Both the position numbers and the translations under genes were made by a program. 20,803 bases of DNA from Burkholderiaceae bacterium (GTDB lineage: Bacteria; Pseudomonadota; Gammaproteobacteria; Burkholderiales; Burkholderiaceae): contig JASLEM010000389.1 of assembly GCA_030151165.1 (NCBI GenBank), positions 1-20,803 on the forward strand. Direction: 5' to 3'. The stretch's first letter is position 1. Every line of letters begins with the position of its first letter. The notes under the pieces are model-generated. The model worked only from the letters and a program-made list of their open reading frames with translations, searched no databases and was not told the DNA's origin. Positions 9,785-17,670 of the stretch are shown here, piece after piece.

Positions 9785-11029
9785 ATGAAGCGCTTCAAAC
9801 CTTTCTCGATCACCAGCGTCCAGTGGTTCTGGATGCTGGTGGTGATCTTCGCCAGCCAGCACGTCGCGCTGTTCGGCAGCGGCATTCCGCTGACCGTGCT
9901 GCTGGTGCCGTTGATGCCCGTGCTGCTCTGGCGGCAAGGCATCGCGGTGGTGGATTCGCGCCTGCGCCTGGCGTACATCGCCATGGCCCTGGTGGCGCTC
10001 GCGTCGCTGGTCGTCAACAAGGGCAATCCGCTGGTGTCGGCGGCGTCGCCGGCGTACCTCGTCTTCATGACGGCGCCGTTCGTCCTGCGGATCACCGCAC
10101 CCACCGAGTGGCGGATGCGTTCCGGCGCGGCGTTCTGGAGCGCGTACAAGAACTTCATGATCCTGGCAGCGCTGCTCGGCTTCGGCCAGATCCTGCTGGG
10201 CGATGCCTACATCAGCTTCCGCGACCTGCTCCCCGAGGCGATGCGCCTGGAGGGCTACAACACCACGAACGCGATCTCGGCCGACAGCAGCTTCTTCCGG
10301 GCCAACGGCTTCTTCTTCTACGAGCCGTCCTTCTTCTCGCAATTCCTGGGCATCGCGATCCTCGTCGAGATGTGGACCTCCCGCCGCGCCTCGATCCTGC
10401 TGCTGTACGTCGCGGCCATGCTCACCACCTTCTCGGGCACCGGCCTGATCCTGATGACCGTGGGCCTGATCGCGCTGGCCATCGAGCGGTCGGCCGCGTC
10501 CTGGAAGACGGTCGTGGCGACGCTGCTGCCGTTGCCGCTCATCCTGGTGGCCGGGGTCTTCCTGTTTCCGGATTTCTTCATCGGGCGCGTGGCCGAGTTC
10601 AACGAGGAGAACAGCAGCGCCTACATCCGGTTCGTCTCGCCCGCCCTGTACATCGTCGATTCCTTCGTGTCCTCGGTCGGCGGGCTCGTGCTGGGCGTCG
10701 GGCCGGGCGTCGCCGGCTCGCTGCGGGATGCGGACGTCATGGCCGACTTCCCAGGCATCGGCAAGATGCTCTTCGAGTACGGCGTGCTGGGTGGCGTCGC
10801 GATCATGGTGCTGTACATCGACTTCTGCGCCAAGGCGCGGATGGCGTCGTGGGTCAAGTGGCCGTTGCTGCTTGTCCAGGTGTTCCTGAACAACGGCATC
10901 TTCACGCCGATCTCGATCGTGTTCTTCATGCTGCTGGCCTTGTACGGGCAGTTCGTGCCCATGCCGGCCACGCGGCGACCGGCGCGTCCGCGCCCGGCGC
11001 GGGCCGTGCCCGGCGCGCCCTCGCGCTGA
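9785..11029 (+). CDS. wzy: Wzy-like O-antigen/polysaccharide polymerase
   Basis: A 414-residue multi-pass membrane protein. Hydrophobic helices fill the first 100 residues, then a large central segment contains polar loops (about 130-180) with the phrase FFRANGFFFYEPSFFSQF, which is characteristic of the O-antigen ligase/polymerase superfamily, followed by further helices. Wzy joins lipid-linked repeat units in the periplasm, working with Wzx and a Wzz. The position among glycosyltransferases and after a flippase fits. The ATG at 9785 begins right before the first membrane segment; there is only a weak purine run upstream and a 40-base gap from the preceding gene. WaaL-type ligase is the main alternative, but ligases usually map outside such clusters. 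Confidence 0.8.
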   Translation: MKRFKPFSITSVQWFWMLVVIFASQHVALFGSGIPLTVLLVPLMPVLLWRQGIAVVDSRLRLAYIAMALVALASLVVNKGNPLVSAASPAYLVFMTAPFVLRITAPTEWRMRSGAAFWSAYKNFMILAALLGFGQILLGDAYISFRDLLPEAMRLEGYNTTNAISADSSFFRANGFFFYEPSFFSQFLGIAILVEMWTSRRASILLLYVAAMLTTFSGTGLILMTVGLIALAIERSAASWKTVVATLLPLPLILVAGVFLFPDFFIGRVAEFNEENSSAYIRFVSPALYIVDSFVSSVGGLVLGVGPGVAGSLRDADVMADFPGIGKMLFEYGVLGGVAIMVLYIDFCAKARMASWVKWPLLLVQVFLNNGIFTPISIVFFMLLALYGQFVPMPATRRPARPRPARAVPGAPSR

Positions 11030-11098
11030 CCCTTCGTCAACGGCGCCGACGCGGCCGTCCCGGCTGCCTTCGCGCCGACATTCTTCCAAGACATCCCG

Positions 11099-12331
11099 TT
11101 GAACCTGCTGCAACTCACCCATCGACTGCCCTGGCCGCCCATCGACGGCGGCAAGAAGGGAACGCTCGGCTTCGTCGACGGCTACCGCCGTCATCCCGCC
11201 ATCCGCCACCATGCGCTGCGGTGCATGTGCCCCGAAGAGGAGGCCGCCTGGGCACGCGAATGGCGGCCGGAGGGCGTCGATCTCGAGGTCGACCTGATGG
11301 ACGCCCGCAACAGCGCGCTGCGCGTGCTCGCGAACACGGTGTTCTCGTCCCAGCCGTTCAACATGGCCAAGTACCGGCGGCCGTCGTTCGAGGCGCTGGT
11401 GCGCGCCGCGATCGGAAGCGATGCGCCCGATGTCGTCCACTTCGACAGCCTGCACACCGCGTGGCTTGCGCCGACCGTGCGCCGGCTCGCGCCGCAGGCG
11501 CTGCGCGTCCTGCGTTGCCACAACGCCGAGCACGTGATCCTGGCACGGCTCGCGGAGTCGGAGACGCATCCCGTCAAGAAGGCGCTGATCGCGCTGCAGG
11601 CCCGCCGGCTTCATGCCTACGAGGCCATGGCGCTCGACGACTTCGACCTCATCCTCGCGATCACCGAAGCCGACGCGGCGCGCTTTCGCGCGATGAATCC
11701 GCGCATCGACGGCCGCATGATCGTCGTCCCCGCCGGGGCCGACCTGCCGGATCGTCTGCCGCCGGCGCCCGTCGAGGGCGGGCCGATCCGCCTGCTGCAC
11801 GTCGCCGCGATGGACTGGCTGCCGAACCAGGCCGGCCTGCGCTGGTTCATCGAGGGCGTGCTGCCGCGACTCGACGCGGCTGGCCTCGACTACCACCTGG
11901 ACGTGGTCGGCAAGAACATGCCCGACGAGTTCCAGCGCTACGCGGGTCCTCGCGTTACCGTGCACGGCTTCGTGCAGGATCTCGCGCCGATCACGTCGCG
12001 CGCGCAGGTCGCGGTCGTGCCGCTGCAGGTGGGCGGCGGCATGCGCGTGAAGATCCTGGACTACTGGGCGATGGGCATCCCCGTCGTCGCGACGTCGGTC
12101 GGCGCCGAGGGCCTGGTCGCCGGCGACGAGCCGACGGTGGCCGTCGCCGACCGCGACGCCGACTTCGCACGGGCGTTGCTCGACCTCGCCGCATCGGCGC
12201 CGGCACGCGAGGCGTTGCGGACGGCCGCGTTCCGCAAGGTCTCGGCGAGCTTCGGCTGGCCAGCGCTGGTCGACGGGCTCGTGACGCGCTATCGCGCGAT
12301 GCAAGCGCAGCCCGGCGAGGTGCGCGCGTGA
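11099..12331 (+). CDS. GT4-family glycosyltransferase
   Basis: A 410-residue GT-B enzyme. The N-terminal Rossmann domain starts at once with LLQLTHRLPWPPIDGGK, typical of sugar transferases whose first loop binds the acceptor. The C-terminal domain has GGGMRVKILDYWAMGIPVV (about 311-330), the GT4 donor-binding region, in which the usual second glutamate position is Asp. The only start that keeps the first strand is TTG at 11099; no ATG or GTG lies at a sensible place. A 69-base gap separates it from wzy, without an obvious terminator. The stop overlaps the GTG of the next GT4 gene (12328-12331). It probably adds one sugar of the repeat. Sugar specificity cannot be read from the sequence. Confidence 0.86.
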   Translation: MNLLQLTHRLPWPPIDGGKKGTLGFVDGYRRHPAIRHHALRCMCPEEEAAWAREWRPEGVDLEVDLMDARNSALRVLANTVFSSQPFNMAKYRRPSFEALVRAAIGSDAPDVVHFDSLHTAWLAPTVRRLAPQALRVLRCHNAEHVILARLAESETHPVKKALIALQARRLHAYEAMALDDFDLILAITEADAARFRAMNPRIDGRMIVVPAGADLPDRLPPAPVEGGPIRLLHVAAMDWLPNQAGLRWFIEGVLPRLDAAGLDYHLDVVGKNMPDEFQRYAGPRVTVHGFVQDLAPITSRAQVAVVPLQVGGGMRVKILDYWAMGIPVVATSVGAEGLVAGDEPTVAVADRDADFARALLDLAASAPAREALRTAAFRKVSASFGWPALVDGLVTRYRAMQAQPGEVRA

Positions 12332-13530
12332 GCGGCGCCGCAGCGCGTCCGCGCGTGCTGATGGTCTGCACGCGCGACGTTCCGGAACATGCCGAGAGCG
12401 GCCGCGAGCGCACGATGGCGTTCATCCTGCGCAGCCTGCGGGCGCGGGGCGACGTAGAGATCCTGCGGCTGCACTCGGTGCTCGAGCGCCGCTCCGTCGG
12501 CCGCGTGCTGTCGACGCTGGGCGCCGCGATCGCGGGCGTCGCCACGGGACGGCCGCTGCCACTGCAGTCACTGCTGTTCCACGACACGCGGCAGGCGAGG
12601 GCACTCGTGGAGACGATCGAGCGCACGCGGCCCGACACGGTCTATTTCGACGGTGTGCGTTCGGGCGCGCTTGCGATGCGCCTGCGCGCACGCTGGCCCG
12701 GCCTGCGGCTCGTCTGCGATTTCGACGACCTGATGTCGCGCCGCATGGAAGTGCTGGCCGAGGCGCGGCAGCCGATCTCGATGGGCTATCTCAAGAAGCT
12801 GGTGCCGGCCTGGGTGCAGAAGCATGTGCTCGACGGGCTCGTCGCCCGGGCGATCCAGGCCTACGAGTGGCGCGCGCTGCGCCAGCTCGAGCGCCGCATC
12901 GGGCAGGCGTGCGACGACGTCGTCCTCGTGTCCTCGGTCGACGCGGCGCACCTGCGCGAGCAACAGCCCGGCGCGGCCGTCACGGTGATCCCGCCCGGCA
13001 TGGCTGCGCATCGGGCGCTCCAGCCGCTGTCGCGCGTGGAGCGCTTCGTCTTCATCGGCTCGGACAGCCTGTTGCAGAACCGCCAGGCGATCGAGTTCCT
13101 CGTCGACCTGTGGGCACGCGTGCGGCCCGCGACGCCCCTGCATGTCTTCGGCAAGCAGGCCGGCGCCTATGCGGCGGTGGACGGCGTCGTGTTCCGCGGT
13201 TTCGTCGCCGATGTCGCGTCGGCCTACGAGGCCGGCAGCGTGCTGCTGGCGCCGTCGTTCCTGAGCGGCGGTGTGAAGACCAAGGTGCTGGAGGCGATGT
13301 CTTTCGGCGTCGTGCCGCTGGGCACGGCCGTCACGTTCGAGGGCATCGCGGCCGATTGCGGCGCGCTGGCCGCCGGGCCCGAACGGATCGCCGAGTGGGT
13401 CGCGGACCCGGCGCGCTGGTGCGCATCATGGCGCGAGCACGGCGGCGCCGCCATCGCGCAGGTGGCACGCAGCCATGCGGAGCCTGTGCTCGGCGAGCAG
13501 TGGTGCCGCGTGGTCTGGCCGGGCGCGTGA
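12328..13530 (+). CDS. GT4-family glycosyltransferase
   Basis: A 400-residue GT-B transferase. After a short lead, RVLMVCTRDVPEHAESGRERTM forms the first Rossmann strand and glycine loop. The C-terminal domain has SGGVKTKVLEAMSFGVVPL (about 311-330), the GT4 pattern with its conserved glutamate. It begins with GTG 12328, overlapping the previous stop as GTGA; ATG 12361 is a possible alternative but would cut into the first strand. It is the last plus-strand gene of the cluster, and is followed by a GC hairpin and the convergent hddA gene. The two adjacent GT4 genes share layout but little identity, so they are not a recent tandem copy. Substrate is unknown. Confidence 0.86.
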   Translation: MSGAAARPRVLMVCTRDVPEHAESGRERTMAFILRSLRARGDVEILRLHSVLERRSVGRVLSTLGAAIAGVATGRPLPLQSLLFHDTRQARALVETIERTRPDTVYFDGVRSGALAMRLRARWPGLRLVCDFDDLMSRRMEVLAEARQPISMGYLKKLVPAWVQKHVLDGLVARAIQAYEWRALRQLERRIGQACDDVVLVSSVDAAHLREQQPGAAVTVIPPGMAAHRALQPLSRVERFVFIGSDSLLQNRQAIEFLVDLWARVRPATPLHVFGKQAGAYAAVDGVVFRGFVADVASAYEAGSVLLAPSFLSGGVKTKVLEAMSFGVVPLGTAVTFEGIAADCGALAAGPERIAEWVADPARWCASWREHGGAAIAQVARSHAEPVLGEQWCRVVWPGA

Positions 13531-13535
13531 TCGAT

Positions 13536-13556
13536 CGGCGGCGCGGCGCGCCGCCG
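13536..13556. terminator. GC-rich hairpin between convergent operons
   Basis: A perfect nine-base stem, CGGCGGCGC (13536-13544) and GCGCCGCCG (13548-13556), with a three-base GGC loop, fills the 28-base gap between the last plus-strand GT4 gene and hddA. Its place fits a shared two-way terminator. Neither side has a T-tract, so a classic intrinsic terminator is not proven. Confidence 0.45.
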
Positions 13557-13558
13557 CT

Positions 13559-14599
13559 TCACGCCGACATCGTCCAGCTCTGCGCGCCGATGCCGGTGAA
13601 GTGGAAGTTCATCACCGTGCCGGGGAAACGCTCGAGTTCGCGCAGCACACGCATGCGCTTCTCGGGCTGCACGAAGAACATCATGAAGCCGCCGCCGCCG
13701 GCACCGGAGATTTTGCCGGCCGAGGCGCCTGCGGCGATGGCGCTGTCGAACACCGCATCGATCTGCGGGTTCGTGATGCCCTGGGCCATCTGCTTCTTGG
13801 CGATCCACGAACGCCCGAGGGTCGCGGCGTAGCGGTTGAAGTCTCCACGCAGGATCGCCTCCTTCATCGCGAAAGCGTCCTGCTTGAGCGCCAGCATCGC
13901 GTCCACCGAGGTCGTCTTCTTGGCCTTGGTGTTGTCGATCTGCTCCTGGATGATGTGCGCCGACTCGCGCGATTGGCCCGTGTAGTACAGGATCGTCGAC
14001 GCCTCGAGCTCGTTGATGACCCAGTCCTTCACTCGCAGCGGGTTCACGAGCACGCGATCCTCGGCGCCGAACTCGATGAAGTTGAATCCGCCGAACGCCG
14101 CCGCGTACTGATCCTGCTTGCCGCCGGCCAGACCGAGCTCGAGGCGTTCGATCTCGTAGGCGAGGTGCGCGATCTCGTATTCGCCGAGCCCGAGCTGCAG
14201 CCACTCCGAATAGGCCTGCAGGATGCAGACGACCATCGTCGACGACGTGCCCAGGCCCGAGCCGGCCGGCGCGTCCGCGAAGGTCGTGAGCTTCAGCGAC
14301 AGCGGACGCCCGCCGTTGAACTGGCGCACGATGCGGCGGTAGATGCCGCGGTGCAGTCGCAGCGGCTCGGCGTCGGGCAGGTCGGCGTCGGCGGCGAGTT
14401 CGATCTCCTCGTCGCGATCCTGGGCGGAGAAGACGACACGACCGTCCTCGCGCGGCTCGAGGATGGCCTGCGCGTAGAGGTCGATCGTCGCGTTGAGCAC
14501 ACAGCCGCCGTGTTCGTCGCTGAACGGGCTGACGTCGGTGCCGCCGCCGGCCAGGCCGAGGCGCAATGGCGCGCGGGCGCGGATGATTTTCTGGGTCAT
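13559..14599 (-). CDS. hddA: D-glycero-alpha-D-manno-heptose 7-phosphate kinase (HddA/WcbL-like)
   Basis: A 346-residue GHMP-superfamily kinase that phosphorylates the anomeric C1 of D-glycero-alpha-D-manno-heptose 7-phosphate in GDP-heptose synthesis. Motif 1 is [13 protein letters not shown] (10-22), the ATP-binding motif 2 is [11 protein letters not shown] (111-121), and motif 3 is [12 protein letters not shown] (about 298-309). The GGGTD form and the DQYAAAFGG segment mark the HddA/fucokinase-like branch rather than homoserine or mevalonate kinases. Start ATG 14599 overlaps the gmhB stop as ATGA; longer upstream reading in the same frame has no similarity to kinases. It is the last gene of the minus-strand operon. 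HldE-type kinases have a different fold, which confirms the GDP rather than ADP branch. Assignment is strong. Confidence 0.92.
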   Translation of the reverse strand: MTQKIIRARAPLRLGLAGGGTDVSPFSDEHGGCVLNATIDLYAQAILEPREDGRVVFSAQDRDEEIELAADADLPDAEPLRLHRGIYRRIVRQFNGGRPLSLKLTTFADAPAGSGLGTSSTMVVCILQAYSEWLQLGLGEYEIAHLAYEIERLELGLAGGKQDQYAAAFGGFNFIEFGAEDRVLVNPLRVKDWVINELEASTILYYTGQSRESAHIIQEQIDNTKAKKTTSVDAMLALKQDAFAMKEAILRGDFNRYAATLGRSWIAKKQMAQGITNPQIDAVFDSAIAAGASAGKISGAGGGGFMMFFVQPEKRMRVLRELERFPGTVMNFHFTGIGAQSWTMSA

Positions 14600-15177
14600 G
14601 GTCGATTCTTGGACAACGGGTGGGCGCAGACCCGCCGCGCCGCGGCGAGCAGGTCGGCAGCGCGCAGGTCGGCGCGCGAGGACGCATCGTCGGGCAGCGC
14701 ATGGCCCGATTCGACGAGGACGGTCAGCCCAACGCCGGCCGCGCGGCCGGCCTGCGTGTCGGAGGTCTTGTCGCCGATCATCACGCTGCGCGACAGGTCG
14801 AGCGAATGTCGCTCGGCGGCGCGCAGCAGCATGCCCGGGGCGGGCTTGCGGCAGTCGCAGTCGATCGCGTACGCGGGCACGCTGCCTTGCGGGTGGTGCG
14901 GGCAATGCATCACGCTCGCGATGTTGACGCCCTCGGCCTCGAGGCGCGCCAGCATGTGTCGCGTCAGGACCTGGAAGTCGGCCTCGGTGTACAGGCCCTT
15001 GGCGATGCCGGCCTGGTTGGTGACGACGACCAGCTCGAAGCCGCAGGTGGCGAGCAGCTTCAGGCCCTCGACGACACCCGGCAGGATGTGGAAGTCCTCG
15101 ATTCGGTGGACGTAGTTCAGTTCGGCGTTGATGACGCCGTCGCGGTCGATGAACGCCGCCGGACGCAGGTCAGCCAC
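14596..15177 (-). CDS. gmhB: D-glycero-D-manno-heptose 1,7-bisphosphate 7-phosphatase (GmhB)
   Basis: A 193-residue HAD phosphatase that removes the 7-phosphate of heptose bisphosphate. FIDRDGVIN gives nucleophile D11 and acid D13; VTNQAG (52-57) is motif II; RKP (110-112) and IGDKTSD (134-140) complete the site. The zinc loop of the GmhB/HisB-N subgroup is intact: C92, H94, C107, C109. The start is GTG 15177, which overlaps the end of hddC by eight bases; no ATG precedes the conserved PAAFIDRDG. Its stop overlaps the hddA start. The first third (15061-15165) is repeated 4.9 kb away at 19927-20031 with about 90% identity. Histidinol-phosphatase is the main alternative family, but the heptose neighbours decide for GmhB. 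Confidence 0.92.
   Translation of the reverse strand: MADLRPAAFIDRDGVINAELNYVHRIEDFHILPGVVEGLKLLATCGFELVVVTNQAGIAKGLYTEADFQVLTRHMLARLEAEGVNIASVMHCPHHPQGSVPAYAIDCDCRKPAPGMLLRAAERHSLDLSRSVMIGDKTSDTQAGRAAGVGLTVLVESGHALPDDASSRADLRAADLLAAARRVCAHPLSKNRP
15061..15165 (-). repeat. Direct repeat, copy A (inside gmhB)
   Basis: This 105-base segment aligns without gaps to 19927-20031, with 94 of 105 bases equal by hand count. It codes for GmhB residues about 5-39. Both copies lie on the same strand, so they flank hddC, gmhA, wzz and wza as direct repeats. Confidence 0.85.
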
Positions 15178-15874
15178 GGCCGTGCCTGTCGCAGAAGCGG
15201 CGATAGTCGTCGGGGACGCCGATGTCGATGAACGCGCCGTCGATCGCCTGGGCACGCAGCTCGGCGCGCTGCACGAGCGTCGGCAGGACGTCGGACTCCA
15301 GCGAGTACGCGCCGGTGAGGTGGCGCGGCAGCGCGGCCCGGCACAGGCGATAGAGACCCGCGTTGATGTGGCCGGGACCGCTGCGGCCCTTCTCGAGAAA
15401 GCCGACCACGCGGCCGGCCGAGTCCACCTCGACGCCGCCGAAGCGCGCCCGATCCGGCACCGGGACGACGGCCATGCGGAACAGTTCGCCTGCGGCGCGG
15501 TCGAGCGGCGCGAGCATCGCCGCAAGATCACCTTCGAGGTACGTGTCCCCGTTGGCCACTAGCACCTCGTCGAGGCCGAGCGTGTCGAGCACGTGGGCGA
15601 TGGCGCCGCCGGTGCCGAGCAGTTCGCGCTCGACGACATGCCGCACCCCGATGCCGGCCACGGCCGGTCCGATGGCGGCGATCACCTTCTCGGCCAGATG
15701 CCCGAGCGACAGCACGACGTCGTCGACGCCCGCCGCGGCGAGGGCGTGGATCTGGATGTCGAGGAACGAGCGGGAGCCGACCGGGGCCAGGCACTTCGGC
15801 AGGTCGGAGACGACGCTGCGCAGCCGGGTGCCGAGGCCACCCGCCAGGATCACGCAGGTCTGCGGGGCGTTCAT
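15170..15874 (-). CDS. hddC: D-glycero-alpha-D-manno-heptose 1-phosphate guanylyltransferase (HddC/WcbM-like)
   Basis: A 234-residue sugar-nucleotidyltransferase that activates heptose 1-phosphate, probably with GTP. The N-terminal signature CVILAGGLGTRLR (7-19) with the downstream LPKCLAPV lysine region is the nucleotide-binding site; VANGDTYLEGD (about 106-116) carries the metal-binding Asp; FIDIGVPDDYRR is the C-terminal family signature. The ATG at 15874 overlaps the gmhA stop as ATGA. It is flanked by gmhA and gmhB as in GDP-heptose operons such as the wcb capsule locus of Burkholderia pseudomallei. Nucleotide choice is not visible from the sequence; the presence of HddA rather than HldE argues for GDP. 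A mannose-1-phosphate guanylyltransferase is less likely in this context. Confidence 0.9.
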   Translation of the reverse strand: MNAPQTCVILAGGLGTRLRSVVSDLPKCLAPVGSRSFLDIQIHALAAAGVDDVVLSLGHLAEKVIAAIGPAVAGIGVRHVVERELLGTGGAIAHVLDTLGLDEVLVANGDTYLEGDLAAMLAPLDRAAGELFRMAVVPVPDRARFGGVEVDSAGRVVGFLEKGRSGPGHINAGLYRLCRAALPRHLTGAYSLESDVLPTLVQRAELRAQAIDGAFIDIGVPDDYRRFCDRHGRG

Positions 15875-16473
15875 TGCGGGGCGAGGTGGCCGAAGAGGTC
15901 GAGCTCGACCTGGGCGCACAGCATGTGGCCGATCAGGATGTGGCACTCCTGGATGCGCGGCGTGTGGTGCGACGGCGCGCGGATCACGTGGTCGACGTCC
16001 TGCAGCTCGCCGCCGAGGCCGCACAGCGCGACCGACGTCACGCCGAGGGCGCGGCACGCGTCGAAGGCCGCGAGCACGTTCTTCGAGCGGCCCGAGGTCG
16101 TGATGCCGACGAACACGTCGCCGGGCCGAGCCTGGGCTTCGAGCTGGCGCCGGAACAGCTTGTCATAGCCGTAGTCGTTGCCGATGGCCGTCAGCATGGA
16201 GGTGTCGGTCGACAGCGCGATCGACGGCAGGCCGGGGCGGTCGAACTCGAAGCGGCTCACGAACTCGGCGGCCAGGTGCTGCGCATCGGCCGCGCTGCCG
16301 CCGTTGCCCGCGAACAGGACGCGGTTGCCCTTGCGGAAGGCCTGGATCATCAGCTCGCCGACTTCGACGATCTTGGCCAGCGTGGCGTCGTCCTTGGCCA
16401 GCAGCGTCTTGACCGCGAGAGAGTCGGCGATACCTTGTTTCAGATGATCGAGCGGGGACAGGGAGTGAGACAT
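15871..16473 (-). CDS. gmhA: Sedoheptulose 7-phosphate isomerase (GmhA)
   Basis: A 200-residue SIS-domain protein that converts sedoheptulose 7-phosphate to D-glycero-D-manno-heptose 7-phosphate, the first step of heptose synthesis. The phosphate-binding region FAGNGGSAADAQHLAAEFVSRF (about 54-75), the STD segment and TTSGRSKNV (about 125-133) are all present, as is the HxxxCHILIGHMLC-like C-terminal part with a conserved Glu/His pair. Start ATG 16473 gives the normal family length; a TTG at 16503 would add ten unconserved residues and has no ribosome site. It lies 65 bases downstream of wzz and its stop overlaps hddC. A second, housekeeping gmhA for core heptose may exist elsewhere. Confidence 0.92.
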   Translation of the reverse strand: MSHSLSPLDHLKQGIADSLAVKTLLAKDDATLAKIVEVGELMIQAFRKGNRVLFAGNGGSAADAQHLAAEFVSRFEFDRPGLPSIALSTDTSMLTAIGNDYGYDKLFRRQLEAQARPGDVFVGITTSGRSKNVLAAFDACRALGVTSVALCGLGGELQDVDHVIRAPSHHTPRIQECHILIGHMLCAQVELDLFGHLAPQ

Positions 16474-16530
16474 GGAAATCGGTACCGGTATCTGGACGGA
16501 CAAAGGGATGGCGATGGGAGAAAGGTGCCG

Positions 16531-16548
16531 GGCCGGCGTCAGCCGGCC
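16531..16548. other. Small GC hairpin at the wzz stop codon
   Basis: A perfect seven-base stem, GGCCGGC and GCCGGCC, with a four-base loop that contains part of the wzz stop codon. No T-tract follows on either strand. It could stabilise the mRNA end or attenuate reading into gmhA, or be chance in GC-rich DNA. Confidence 0.3.
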
Positions 16549-17669
16549 GAGGGCGGGAGGTCCTGCGACGCCAGGCGGCGCCAGAAGCGCGCGCCGAGCG
16601 CCAGTGCCGCGGCGAGGGCGCCAACGGCCGCGAACAACTTGCGGCTGGGGAAATGCTTGCGCTCGGCCGGTTGCGCCTCGTCGACGACCTGCACCAGCGC
16701 GCCTTCGCGGCTCTCGTCGACGCGGGCGAGCTCGTACTGCTTGGCGAACAGGTCGAACAGGGTTTCCTGGTACTTGAACTCGCGGTACTTGCCGATGTAG
16801 TCGGGCGAGCTGCCTTGGGCCGACTCGGTGGCTTCGAGGCGGGCGACCTGGTCCTCGAGGGCGCGTACGGTGTCCGACTGTTGCACGACCTGGGGCGAGG
16901 CGTCCGCGTACGAGCCGCGCGCCACCTGCAGCTTGACCTGCGCGGCCGTCAGCTCGGCGCGCAGGCGCGCGTAGGTGTCGGCCGCCGCGTGCGGCTCGGT
17001 CTTGAGCGCGCCGGAGCTGAAGCCGCTGGCCTCGAGGGCGACCTGGCTGTTGACCAGCTTCTGCTTGGTCTCGTTGAGCATGCGCTCGAAGAAGACGCGT
17101 CGCTGCTGGGCCTCGGTGACGGCCAGCCTCGAAGTCAGCGCCCGCAATTCCTCGACGTACTGGTTGGCGATCGCCGCGGCGCGCGCGGGATCCTCGTCTT
17201 CCGCCTGGACGGTGATGAGCCCGTCCTTCTTGCCGGCGACGATCGTCACCCGCTTGGCGAGACGCTTGCGGGCGTCTTCGGCGAACTGGGTGTCGTATTC
17301 CTTGTCCAGGCCGAAGCGCTTCACGACGCGGTCGCTGACCGAGACGCCCTGCAGCATCGAGATGTACTGCTCGACCGAGGACTTGCCGCCGGCGCCGCCG
17401 ACGAGGCCGGACAGCGCGCTCAGCGACGCGAGCGCGGACGCGGCAGCCCCTTGCTGTTGCTGGGGCGGGATGAAGAGCGTCGACGACAGGTAGGTCGGCT
17501 TGAACGCGAAGCTGGCCCCGTAGCCGATGGCGCCGCCCACGATGAAGGCCGCGCCGAGCGCCTTCCAGTGGTTGGACGCGATGGCGCGCAGGCGCTGCGT
17601 GGTCAGGCCGGAGCCCTCGCCGGAGTCGGTCTCTGCCTGCGCGTCGAAGCCGTGATCGATGTGGTCCAT
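16539..17669 (-). CDS. wzz: Wzz-type chain-length determinant (polysaccharide co-polymerase)
   Basis: A 376-residue inner-membrane protein with the Wzz/GumC layout: a short cytoplasmic lead, TM1 at about 37-56, a long periplasmic part rich in coiled coil (about 150-300), and TM2 at about 344-361 preceded by the proline-rich motif (PAERKHFPSRK). It sets polymer length in cooperation with Wzy. There is no Walker A/B kinase domain after TM2, so it is not a Wzc; a separate kinase, if any, lies outside the window. A glutamine run and a small-residue segment (70-95) follow TM1. The ATG at 17669 is one base past the stop of the upstream export gene, so the two are co-transcribed and probably coupled. 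This fits a partner of the Wza-like protein. Confidence 0.9.
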   Translation of the reverse strand: MDHIDHGFDAQAETDSGEGSGLTTQRLRAIASNHWKALGAAFIVGGAIGYGASFAFKPTYLSSTLFIPPQQQQGAAASALASLSALSGLVGGAGGKSSVEQYISMLQGVSVSDRVVKRFGLDKEYDTQFAEDARKRLAKRVTIVAGKKDGLITVQAEDEDPARAAAIANQYVEELRALTSRLAVTEAQQRRVFFERMLNETKQKLVNSQVALEASGFSSGALKTEPHAAADTYARLRAELTAAQVKLQVARGSYADASPQVVQQSDTVRALEDQVARLEATESAQGSSPDYIGKYREFKYQETLFDLFAKQYELARVDESREGALVQVVDEAQPAERKHFPSRKLFAAVGALAAALALGARFWRRLASQDLPPSAG

Positions 17670-17670
17670 C

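Noticed and set aside
9668..12304. An 878-codon minus-strand frame opposite wzy and the first GT4 gene
   Set aside because: It spans several genes antisense, with Arg/His/Asp/Gln-rich low-complexity translation; the plus-strand genes explain the DNA.
14596..15177. Histidinol-phosphatase (hisB N-terminal type)
   Set aside because: Similar fold and zinc loop, but it overlaps hddC and hddA in a full heptose operon, and no his genes are present.
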